Source: Nocardia asiatica NBRC 100129 (lineage in GTDB: Bacteria > Actinomycetota > Actinomycetes > Mycobacteriales > Mycobacteriaceae). From it: a DNA stretch of 64,000 bases. Positions 44,136 to 51,636 of this stretch are shown here, piece after piece. Positions within the stretch are counted from its first letter, which is position 1, and each line of letters begins with the position of its first letter. The DNA is taken from contig NZ_BAFS01000041.1 of NCBI RefSeq assembly GCF_000308415.1, positions 1 to 64,000 on the forward strand, in the 5' to 3' direction. The translations under genes and the position numbers were made by a program. Below the pieces are notes generated by a model. The model made no database searches. It had not been told where the DNA came from and saw nothing but the letters and a program-made list of their open reading frames with translations.

Positions 44136-44140
44136 GACCG

Positions 44141-44296
44141 ATGCGGGTGCTGGTCACCGGCGCGGCCGGGCTCCTCGGCGGACACCTGTCACGGGCGCTG
44201 GCCGCCGCGGGGCACGAAGTGGCGGGACGGGCCCTGGATTTCACGGCCACCGTGGCGCCCGCCCAGGACCTGGCCGAGTTCGCCGCGGCGGACTGA
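44141..44296 (+). pseudogene. Relic of an NAD-dependent epimerase/dehydratase gene
   Basis: An ATG five bases after the mtnP stop opens a 51-codon frame: MRVLVTGAAGLLGGHLSRAL is a textbook start of a Rossmann epimerase with the TGxxGxxG loop, then AAAGHEVAGRAL, but the frame ends after DFTATVAPAQDLAEFAAAD. A working enzyme needs about 300 residues. In M. tuberculosis the same place holds an epimerase (galE3, Rv0536). The likely history is an internal deletion that fused the first 30 codons to the end of the gene, or a truncation. Confidence 0.7.
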
Positions 44297-44363
44297 GAAG
44301 TACCGCATGTCTGCGCGTGCGGCGGTGCCCGATTGTGGACAGGTCCCGAGTTAGGCTCTCGCG

Positions 44364-44924
44364 GTGGATACTCCGTTGCGGCTCGAGGTGATCGTGGCCA
44401 GTGTGCGGCCGGAACGGTTCGCGCCGGTGGTCGCGGACTGGTTCCTGCGTGCTGTGCGCGCTCGGCCCGAATTCGCTACGGGAGTCGTCGATCTCGCGCA
44501 CACCCCGTTGCCGGTCGAGCTCACCGAGAACGAGCACACCACGGCCTATCGTGCGCGACTGCGGGACGCGGACGCGTTCGTCGTCGTCACCTCCGAGTAC
44601 AACCACGGCTATCCCGCGTCACTGAAGACCGCGTTCGACACGGCGAAACACGAGTGGCGCGCGAAACCCATCGGTTTCGTCTCCTACGGGGGCTTGTCCG
44701 GGGGCTTGAGGGCGGTGGAGCAGTTGCGCCAAGTCGTCGCCGAAATCCACATGGTGTCGGTTCGTGAGACGGTCAGCTTTCACCAGGCCAAAAAGCGTTT
44801 CGACGAGGCGGGTGACACCAGCGACGCCGCCGCCATCGATGCGACGGAACGAATGCTGCGCCAATTGGCCTGGTGGGGACGCGCTTTGCGAGCCGCTCGG
44901 ACCGCGGATCCGTACCCCGGCTAG
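44364..44924 (+). CDS. NADPH-dependent FMN reductase
   Basis: The 186-residue product starts at GTG 44364. It has the flavodoxin-like fold with VIVASVRPERFAPVVADWF for the phosphate loop and the family signature TSEYNHGYPASLKTAFD, followed by FVSYGGLSGGLRAVEQL. These enzymes reduce FMN or quinones with NADPH. It is the last gene on this strand before the convergent eccE of the second ESX locus, with only three bases between the stops, so there is no room for a terminator. Confidence 0.9.
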   Translation: MDTPLRLEVIVASVRPERFAPVVADWFLRAVRARPEFATGVVDLAHTPLPVELTENEHTTAYRARLRDADAFVVVTSEYNHGYPASLKTAFDTAKHEWRAKPIGFVSYGGLSGGLRAVEQLRQVVAEIHMVSVRETVSFHQAKKRFDEAGDTSDAAAIDATERMLRQLAWWGRALRAARTADPYPG

Positions 44925-44927
44925 TCG

Positions 44928-46571
44928 CTAGTGGGTCGCCACGGGGCGGCGGCCGCGCGGCTGGCCGATGTAGGTGGCCTCGCTGGGGATCGACACCAGC
45001 GTCAGATCGACCTGCGCCGTGCCGGTGCGCAGCACCACGTGGTTGCCTATCGCGCCCGGTTGATGAATGGCCAGGTCGGGACGGCTGGCGGGCCAGCCCG
45101 TCGGATCGCCGGTGACGTAGATGGTGGTGACGCCCGCGTGCGGGGCCGGTGCGAGCACCCCGTCCACCACCGTGGCGGTGAATCCCGCGTCGGACTGGTG
45201 CGTTTCGACCGCGATGGTCAGCCGCTCCGGATTGCCGATCGTGGTGACCAGGTTCTCCCATGCCCGCGCCCGGTCGGTGCGGATGAGGATCCGCTCGCCG
45301 ACCGCGAGCGCGCGGAACACCATCTGCTGCGCCAGGTACAGCTCGCCCGCGACGTACACCGTCGAGATGCCCGCACCGACGATGCGGACCGCGACACCGT
45401 TGCCTTCGTCGTCCGATCCGATGAGCTGTCCGCAGCCGGAGGAGGGCAGATGCAGGTCGTCGACCACGTCGATCAGGTGCTCGATCATCGGGACGGTGTC
45501 GTCCACACCGGGCACCGCGATGGGCAGATGAGCCAGCAGCCCGTCGCGGTGGCGGCCGTTCATCGAGATCATGCCCGGCAGCTCGGAGCGTTCCGGCAGT
45601 TCCCGCGCGGTCAGCCGCCAAGCGGCGCCGATGCTCACCGAATCGGCCGAACTGCCGGGGCGCAGGCGCACGGCCACGGTGGTGCCCCGGGACGGAGCCA
45701 CCCACAGTTGGGCGAGCAGATCCGAGTCGAGCCGCTTGGGATCGACGGCGCTGCCGACGTTCACACTGTTGCCGATTTCGGCATAGCGCCACCGGTGTTC
45801 GAGCGCGCGAGGGTCGTAACCGCCGGTGATCTGCAGGACCGCCTTGCGAATCTCGGGTGCCGTCAGGATGCGAGCGTTGCAGTCGGCGTCCTCGAGCGTG
45901 CGCATGATCCGCTGGGTGGCGATGGTGACCGCCCGGGAGGCGCCTTCCGCTCCGCCGCCGCGGCGCGCGGTCGCCTCCGGGCAGGCCACCGCGTCGAAGC
46001 TGATCGCCAGCCACACCGTGCGGTGCGCGGTGGCGGGCAGCGGGCCGAGCAGCGATTCGTAGATCTTGCCCGCGGGGGTGCCGGAACGGCTGCGGTGCCC
46101 GTGGCTGATGATGTCGATGCCGCTGAGCAGGATGTCGTGCTGGTTGAGGCAGTTCGCCAGCTCCGCCAACGGAAGCAGGTGCGAGGCGTGCACCGTGGTG
46201 CGAGCGATCCTGGTCAGTCCGCCGGGCGGGGGCAGCACCTCGACCACCGTCACCACGCGGCTGCCGTCCCAGTACAGGCCGAGCGAGCGCCCGTCTGCGC
46301 CGCGGAAGTCGACGGTGTCACCGAGCTCGTAGTCCCGGTGCGTGAGATAGCGCCACCAGGTGGCGAGCCAGTCCAAGAGGGTGCGCTTGGCGACGGGAAT
46401 CAGCGGGATCGACGCGACTACCACCGCCACGCCGAACGCGGGAAGCCCCGGCAACCCTGCCGACAGCGCGACCACTCCGGCCAACAGCCCGATCATCTGC
46501 GCGACCAACAAGTTCTGCATCGAGATGCGCCCGAGCAGCGGTCGTGGTCCCGCGCCGGCCGGTTCCGCCAT
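44928..46571 (-). CDS. eccE: EccE of the second (ESX-4-like) locus
   Basis: ATG 46571 has GGGGGA upstream; the open frame above it lacks family sequence. The 547-residue product has two membrane helices at about residues 20-62, then blocks that match the first EccE: LPLAELANCLNQHDILLSGIDIIS and SSGCGQLIGSDDEGNGVAV. M. tuberculosis ESX-4 lacks eccE, but several relatives keep it. The natural position is directly after mycP; here about 2 kb of foreign-looking DNA lies between, so this gene needs its own promoter. Confidence 0.87.
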   Translation of the reverse strand: MAEPAGAGPRPLLGRISMQNLLVAQMIGLLAGVVALSAGLPGLPAFGVAVVVASIPLIPVAKRTLLDWLATWWRYLTHRDYELGDTVDFRGADGRSLGLYWDGSRVVTVVEVLPPPGGLTRIARTTVHASHLLPLAELANCLNQHDILLSGIDIISHGHRSRSGTPAGKIYESLLGPLPATAHRTVWLAISFDAVACPEATARRGGGAEGASRAVTIATQRIMRTLEDADCNARILTAPEIRKAVLQITGGYDPRALEHRWRYAEIGNSVNVGSAVDPKRLDSDLLAQLWVAPSRGTTVAVRLRPGSSADSVSIGAAWRLTARELPERSELPGMISMNGRHRDGLLAHLPIAVPGVDDTVPMIEHLIDVVDDLHLPSSGCGQLIGSDDEGNGVAVRIVGAGISTVYVAGELYLAQQMVFRALAVGERILIRTDRARAWENLVTTIGNPERLTIAVETHQSDAGFTATVVDGVLAPAPHAGVTTIYVTGDPTGWPASRPDLAIHQPGAIGNHVVLRTGTAQVDLTLVSIPSEATYIGQPRGRRPVATH

Positions 46572-47391
46572 CGTCGTCCCCCAAGTACCCGATATCGGCC
46601 GATTCCCTGTGGCCGAACTGAACAAGAGTCCCCGGGAACTGTACTGCGTTCCGCGCCCATGAGCACCGTTCGGGGGAGGAGTGGTATCGCCGAAACCTCT
46701 CGCACGCAGGCAGGTGAGTGGCTTTTGCTCTCGACTCCGGGCGGACGGGAGCATGCTCGGATACATCGGAACCCACGTGCATGCTGCACTACCGTATGTG
46801 CACGCTCCTCTTGCGAGTACGCGGCCGACTCCGGCGCGGCATCCCGTTGCACCGCTGTCAGATCGTGGAGTCCGCGGAATCAGCGGGGTGCGCTGAGTAC
46901 CCAGCTCACAGCGTGTGGCCCGTCGAATCCGACGGTACCGATGACCTCAGCGCTTCCATGCGACCGGCGATCTGGAACCCGCCAAGCGCGTTGCCGTTAG
47001 TCGTCCGACCCTTCGGGCAGTAAGCGCTAGCGGTCCTTGCGTGGCGTGGATCCACAAGAATTCTCAAACTCGATGGAACCGATCGTCTACACGGCGCGTC
47101 TATGAACAGTGACAAGCATAGATCTGGAACGAAAGGGTCGCCAGTGACATCGGACATCAGAGAGTGCAGGCCGCAGGTATCGGCACTTGCTTCTTCGAGT
47201 TGCATCGGATCGCCGACACAGTCGGCAGGCACGTATACCTGAAGTCACGCGTGTCAGACGGCGGCAAGTTCCGCGTCGAAGAGAGTTGAAGGTTGTGGAG
47301 TGTCAGCTTCGCAATCTCAGGAGACCGCATGAAGCTGTGTGATTTGCACTGCAGTGAACACATGTGGTTACGATTCAGGAGGGGAATTCAT
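46572..47391. other. 820-base stretch without a clear gene, start of the lower-GC insert
   Basis: No convincing coding sequence is seen; short open frames lack ribosome binding sites. Base composition falls from GC-rich near 46.6 kb to markedly AT-richer by 47.0-47.4 kb. A 14-base sequence TGTGGCCCGTCGAA at 46914-46927 is repeated at 48539-48552, beyond the small genes, and here too is followed by CGACGG, which gives a short hairpin. The DNA must contain the promoter for eccE (minus strand) and probably one for the plus-strand gene at 47392. Confidence 0.5.
46914..46927 (+). repeat. 14-base direct repeat, left copy
   Basis: TGTGGCCCGTCGAA is identical to 48539-48552. The copies bracket the lower-GC genes at the mycP-eccE junction of the second ESX locus. 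Confidence 0.6.
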
Positions 47392-47673
47392 ATGGAGTAC
47401 GCTCGCCACTCGATCGCCGCAGCCGCGATTCTACTCGGTGCTTTCGGCGCTGGTGTGGTCGGAGCGTCCCCGATAGCAGAAGCATCTGCGGTTGTCGGTG
47501 TCGTGAAGGAAGCGCCATCGCCGGCTCAACTGTCTCGAGAAGAGCAGGAGGCGCTCGATAACAAGAACGCCGGTCGTCCCTACGATCAGGCCGCGTACAA
47601 CCGCGCGATGCAGAAGATCAAGCAGGCAGAGAAGTACAACGGTGACAGGAACAAGCAGAAGCGTAATCGTTAA
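47392..47673 (+). CDS. Small secreted protein, toxin-tail-like
   Basis: ATG 47392 sits behind CAGGAGGGG. The 93-residue product has a signal peptide of about 30 residues (basic start, AAAAILLGAFGAGVVG core, then SPIAEASA). The mature part is short and very charged: SREEQEALDNKNAGRPYDQ, then YNRAMQKIKQAEKYNGDRN and KQKRNR. The NKNAGRPYD, Lys-rich helix and final N-KQKR pattern recalls C-terminal domains of some polymorphic toxins, but I cannot name a family. The codon use and composition are AT-richer than in flanking ESX genes. The next gene, 25 bases on, may encode its partner. Confidence 0.75.
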   Translation: MEYARHSIAAAAILLGAFGAGVVGASPIAEASAVVGVVKEAPSPAQLSREEQEALDNKNAGRPYDQAAYNRAMQKIKQAEKYNGDRNKQKRNR

Positions 47674-47698
47674 CAGAGCGCGATCTAAAGGAGTGGCC

Positions 47699-47905
47699 AT
47701 GGCAGGCGTCCAATATCAAATCAACCATTTCTCGCAGTCGAATCCAGCTGGTCCAGGACAGGGCGATGTAGCGACGTTGCTTCGGACGATCGCGGCTTCG
47801 ATCGAGCAGCTCGGCGACGTTTCCATCCAGGACCTCGTCCTGCACAACGAAATCACAGCTGAGGGTACGTGGCCTTCGATCACTGTCTACTACAGCCGCC
47901 ACTAG
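47699..47905 (+). CDS. Small cytoplasmic protein, possible immunity partner
   Basis: ATG 47699 has AAAGGAGTGG upstream. The 68-residue product has no signal: after QYQINHFSQSNPAGPGQG comes a helix VATLLRTIAASIEQLG, then DVSIQDLVLHNEIT and WPSITVYYSRH as two strands. Small proteins with this helix-strand-strand end occur in many actinobacteria, without known function. The gene follows a secreted small basic protein at close spacing, so a toxin-immunity relation is a reasonable but untested idea. Confidence 0.7.
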   Translation: MAGVQYQINHFSQSNPAGPGQGDVATLLRTIAASIEQLGDVSIQDLVLHNEITAEGTWPSITVYYSRH

Positions 47906-48096
47906 TCTCGGGTGCAAACCATATGTTCCGGGTCGCGAGTAGAAAGGCTTGTGCTGGCGACTCGTACTCAATAGTCCATACCCTCGGCTCGATCACGAAC
48001 AGACCACAGATCAAGGAGTCGGTACTCGTTGATCTGAGTGAATGCAACTATCTCCGGCTCACGGACTGTCCGCGGGCTCAGAAAAGTGGGGAATTG

Positions 48097-48387
48097 ATGA
48101 CAACCAGAAAATCAGTCGTTTCCGGAATTATTGCGATCGCAGTTGTAAGCGCTGGCTGGGGCGGGATGGCAGGTGCTGCCAATGCGAAGCCCGTGACAGC
48201 TGACGGTATGACCAAATCGCACTGCGAGGAGGTCAAGGAAGAGCTGAGCCGTAAGGATCCCGAGAATGAGGCTGAACGTCGGCGTAGGAGTGAGGAGCCT
48301 ACATCGACATCGCCGTCATGGGCGCCCTTCTACAGCTGCAAGAAGGGGCAAAACGGGTATTTCGTCGACAAAAGCTATGTCGGCTGA
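48097..48387 (+). CDS. Small secreted hypothetical protein
   Basis: ATG 48097 (MTTRKSVVSGIIAIAVVSAG) follows GTGGGG; the open frame above it is not credible. The 96-residue product has a signal peptide with a likely cleavage after GAANA. The mature part of about 65 residues holds two Cys (SHCEEVKEEL and FYSCKKGQNGYFVDKSYVG), probably one disulfide, with an acidic-basic middle. No family is recognised. It is the third gene of the lower-GC insert and is preceded by a 190-base gap without other genes. Confidence 0.7.
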   Translation: MTTRKSVVSGIIAIAVVSAGWGGMAGAANAKPVTADGMTKSHCEEVKEELSRKDPENEAERRRRSEEPTSTSPSWAPFYSCKKGQNGYFVDKSYVG

Positions 48388-48534
48388 GTCCGAACCCCGC
48401 AAGCTCTGCAGCCCACGTCCTCTTGTATTTGTCCTGCGCAAAGGCTGGCCGAAGTGACGTGGTTGCTGTTCCGTACAGCTGGCACTCTTAAGTCGAACCC
48501 GCGGCCTTTGATCATCGGGGCGAGCGATTCGTAG

Positions 48535-48568
48535 GCACTGTGGCCCGTCGAACGACGGGCCACAGTGC
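48535..48568. terminator. Strong hairpin between the insert and mycP
   Basis: GCACTGTGGCCCGTCG (48535-48550) pairs perfectly with 48553-48568, a 16-bp stem with a very small loop, followed by TTTCGC. It ends transcription from the insert and from mycP. The left arm includes the 14-base repeat shared with 46914-46927. Confidence 0.8.
48539..48552 (+). repeat. 14-base direct repeat, right copy
   Basis: TGTGGCCCGTCGAA, identical to 46914-46927, forms part of the terminator hairpin. Confidence 0.6.
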
Positions 48569-48596
48569 TTTCGCTGGTGCGGCTCAGCGATCCTCG

Positions 48597-50000
48597 CTAG
48601 TCCTCGTGGACGCCGAACCTGCGGCGGATCGGGAACGAGGCGAGCATTCCCAGGATCAGGAGCGCCGCGACGCTGCCACTGCCGATCAGCGCCACGTCGC
48701 GGGCGCGGTTGTCCGGTGGCGGGGGCGGCAACGGGATCGGCAGTTGCACACTTTGGGCCGCCGCGGGTCGTTTCGGCGGGAGTGTTTTCGGTACTTCGGC
48801 GGTCAGCGCGGCGATCGGATCAACTGCGCCGTAGCCGACGTAGGGGTTCCAGCCTTCGGCCGGTGCGTGTGCCGTCGCCTCGATACGTTTTATGACATCG
48901 AGGGCGCTGAGTTCCGGAAAGCGAGCGCGCACCAAGGCGGCTACTCCGGACACGTAGGGCGCCGCGAAACTCGTCCCCTTGAGCGGAACGAAACTCTGGT
49001 TCTCGTATTTGCCTGTGATAGTGCCGGTTCCGCGCGGATCCAACGAGACGATGTCCTCGCCCGGCGCGGCCACGCCGAGCCAAGGTCCCGGCACGGTGAA
49101 ACTCGACGGCGCGCCGTTCTGGTCGATGGAACCGACCGAAAGGACGTAGTCGTCATAACGTGCTGGAGTGACGTTGGTGGTCACGTTGTTCCAGAGATCG
49201 GCGTCCGGTTTCAGTGGGTCGATCCCGGGGTTGCTCGGCTTGCAGTTCCCGTCGGTGTTGCCCGCCGCGACCACGATGACGACATCCTTCTCGAGTGCCG
49301 CGTAACGCACGGCGGCGCCGACCGCGCCGTCGGCTAGAGGTTGGCCACTAGGTACGCACGAGACCAACGAGATATTGATGACCGAAGCGCCACGGTCAGC
49401 AGCTCGCCGGATCGCCGATGCCAGCGCGTCGATATTGCCGTACCCCTTGGGCGGGTCCTCTGGTCGCCTGTCTTGTCGGCCTGGAATTTCATACAATGCG
49501 CTGGTCTGGCGAATGGACAGGATCCGCGCTTCGGGTGCGACACCGGAAAAACTCTGTTCTCCAGTGGGTTTCGCGGCGATTATGCCGGCCACGACGGTAC
49601 CGTGCGCGTCACAGTCCTCGCTGATTCCATCGCCGCCGTCCGCCACATAGTCGCCGCCCGCTTCCAGACCGGGCAGGCGGGGGTGCGGGACAACGCCGGT
49701 GTCGATCACGGCGACGAGTTGGTCTTCGCCGCGAGAGAACTGCCAAGCGTGCGGCAGGTTGAGCAATCGCTGCGGAGTAGGCGTAGCGGGGCCGTCTCCG
49801 CCTTGCTGGGTGCTGTAACAGGGTGTGCTGGTCGGATGTTCGGTCTTGTCGGGCGGTCGAGCCGGATCACCCGCGGGCAGTCGTCCTGGATCCACCGGCG
49901 GCGGGCGATCGGCGTAGGCGACGCCTTGGCTCGCGCCCACTCCGAATGACACACTCAATGACAGCACCGCAGCGGCCGCACTGGTGCGCAGTGACCTCAT
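48597..50000 (-). CDS. mycP: Mycosin MycP of the second (ESX-4-like) locus
   Basis: The start is ATG 50000, overlapping the eccD stop by one base; an in-frame GTG lies one codon upstream. The 467-residue product has a signal peptide ending near VAYA, the triad D100 (VAVIDTG), H133 (DAHGTVVAG) and S344 (GTSFAAPYV), AAGN for the oxyanion hole, a Pro-rich linker (LPIPLPPPPPDN) and a C-terminal membrane helix (VALIGSGSVAALLILGMLA). It is intact and probably active. It differs clearly from the first-locus mycosin, so each serves its own machine. Confidence 0.94.
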   Translation of the reverse strand: MRSLRTSAAAAVLSLSVSFGVGASQGVAYADRPPPVDPGRLPAGDPARPPDKTEHPTSTPCYSTQQGGDGPATPTPQRLLNLPHAWQFSRGEDQLVAVIDTGVVPHPRLPGLEAGGDYVADGGDGISEDCDAHGTVVAGIIAAKPTGEQSFSGVAPEARILSIRQTSALYEIPGRQDRRPEDPPKGYGNIDALASAIRRAADRGASVINISLVSCVPSGQPLADGAVGAAVRYAALEKDVVIVVAAGNTDGNCKPSNPGIDPLKPDADLWNNVTTNVTPARYDDYVLSVGSIDQNGAPSSFTVPGPWLGVAAPGEDIVSLDPRGTGTITGKYENQSFVPLKGTSFAAPYVSGVAALVRARFPELSALDVIKRIEATAHAPAEGWNPYVGYGAVDPIAALTAEVPKTLPPKRPAAAQSVQLPIPLPPPPPDNRARDVALIGSGSVAALLILGMLASFPIRRRFGVHED

Positions 50001-51466
50001 CACAGCCCACGGACGAGCGAATAGAGATCCGCCACCCAGAAGACCAGCGGCAGTACGGCGGCGACGAAGGTGTACTCGAGCAGTTCGACGCCGCGGCGCA
50101 TCGGCGGGGTGGCCGACTGGTTCGGGATGATGATGCCGAGGATCAGCGCCGCGACCAAGGCGACCATCGCCGCGCCGAACACGGCCAGCGGCTGGTGCAT
50201 CGCGAAACTGGCGCCCACCAGCATGATCAGCACGATCGCCGCGCCACCCGCGATGAGTACCACGGCCTGCTCCGCACCGGCGTAGGTGCGGCTGCGGAAC
50301 ATCAGCACCGCGGCGCAGACCAGCGCCAGCGCGATGCCCGGCCAGTACGGGTCGTCGGCCGCCGGGTCGGTGGCCGCGAGCGCGCCGATGGCGGTGACCA
50401 GCGTGGTCGCCGCGACTAGGCCGGCGAGGTACATGCGCGCCCGTTCGGACTTCACCCGCAGCACCTCCATGGTGGGCAGCGCGCGGTGATCGTCCGGATC
50501 GTCCTCGGTCGGGTCGATCGGGGTGCCCGGCGAAGGAACCGGCGGCAGCGGGAGTTTCGCCAGCAGCATGGATATCCGCGGGGCGAGGGAGAGCCCGGCG
50601 AGCCCGAGCGCCGCCGCGCCCGCGCCGATCGCGCGCTCCGGCTGGCCGGTGAGCAGGCCGACCAGCGCCGCGGGCACCGCGTAGGCGGCGAGCGTGGCCA
50701 CGCCGATGAACAGCGCGAGACCGACGCCGGTGACCCGCCAAGCCAGGACCGCCGTCGCGCCCGCGAGGACCGATCCGAGCAGGACGTGCGCCCAGCCGTA
50801 ATGGTCGGGCACGAAGAGCATGCCCGCGCTGAACGCGGCGGGCAGCGCGCAGCCGCCGAGCACCAGCGCGGTGCCGGTGTCGCCGTACATCCTGCTCAGC
50901 ACCATCGCGGTGACGACGAGCAGGATCGCGACCACCAGCGCGATCGACCCGCCCACACCGATCGGCAGCGAGTCGGGGGACAGCAGCAGGCCGAGACAGC
51001 CCACGATCATGGTGATCGCCGCGAGCACCGAGCCGGTGATCCGCGCGACCCGCGGGGTCCAGCTGCGGTAGTGGTCGGTGTCGGCGATCGCGACGTTGTA
51101 CATGATGTCGTCGAACAGCGGCGTCGGCGCGGTGTGCGAAGCGCTTTCCAGCATCAGCAGTTCACCGTCGCGGACACCGTGCTCGCCGAGGCTGAGCGAG
51201 TTCGAGAACGGCGGATGGCCGATCCGGGCGAGTACCCACTCCGCGGGCTCGTAGCGCTCGCCCTCGTTGTCGAAGTCGTTGGTGCGGCTGTGCTGGGCGA
51301 CCATGTCGACCACGCTGGGAATGACCAGCGCGACCGGCACGTCGACCGGTATGGCCATGTCGACCTGGGTGTGCTTGGCCAGAATCGTCACCCGGGCGAG
51401 GTCGGGAGCGCGGACGATCCCGCGCGAGGATTCTTCGTCGATGTGGTCAAGTCGCGCGTGCGTCAA
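50000..51466 (-). CDS. eccD: EccD of the second (ESX-4-like) locus
   Basis: The TTG at 51466 is chosen because GGGGGA stands just before it; the frame runs on to 51610 without family sequence. The 488-residue product has the ubiquitin-like N-terminal domain (VTILAKHTQVDMAIPVDVPV, DGELLMLES) and about eleven membrane helices, with the loop LLAKLPLPPVPSPGTPIDPT between them. It has an operon-type overlap with mycP and is divergent from eccC across 170 bases, where promoters for both directions must lie. Confidence 0.92.
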   Translation of the reverse strand: MTHARLDHIDEESSRGIVRAPDLARVTILAKHTQVDMAIPVDVPVALVIPSVVDMVAQHSRTNDFDNEGERYEPAEWVLARIGHPPFSNSLSLGEHGVRDGELLMLESASHTAPTPLFDDIMYNVAIADTDHYRSWTPRVARITGSVLAAITMIVGCLGLLLSPDSLPIGVGGSIALVVAILLVVTAMVLSRMYGDTGTALVLGGCALPAAFSAGMLFVPDHYGWAHVLLGSVLAGATAVLAWRVTGVGLALFIGVATLAAYAVPAALVGLLTGQPERAIGAGAAALGLAGLSLAPRISMLLAKLPLPPVPSPGTPIDPTEDDPDDHRALPTMEVLRVKSERARMYLAGLVAATTLVTAIGALAATDPAADDPYWPGIALALVCAAVLMFRSRTYAGAEQAVVLIAGGAAIVLIMLVGASFAMHQPLAVFGAAMVALVAALILGIIIPNQSATPPMRRGVELLEYTFVAAVLPLVFWVADLYSLVRGL

Positions 51467-51636
51467 GCTTCCCCCAACTCGGTCTTCTACCTCGTGATTC
51501 CGCAGCCTCGCCGGCCGAGTGCGAGCTTGCGAACCCAGGGTCCGGGCAGCAGAATGCAGGTCGAACTGTACGACATGTCGGCTGTGACCTCTACACTGAG
51601 GCCGGATCACAGCTGGCCGAAGGGGGATTCTCGTCG

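Noticed and set aside
47102..47242. 46-codon frame from an ATG in the lower-GC stretch
   Set aside because: No ribosome binding site, no hydrophobic core and no recognisable pattern; too short to support by eye.
46572..48596. The cassette as an insertion sequence or prophage piece
   Set aside because: No transposase, integrase or clear terminal inverted repeats are present; only short direct repeats.
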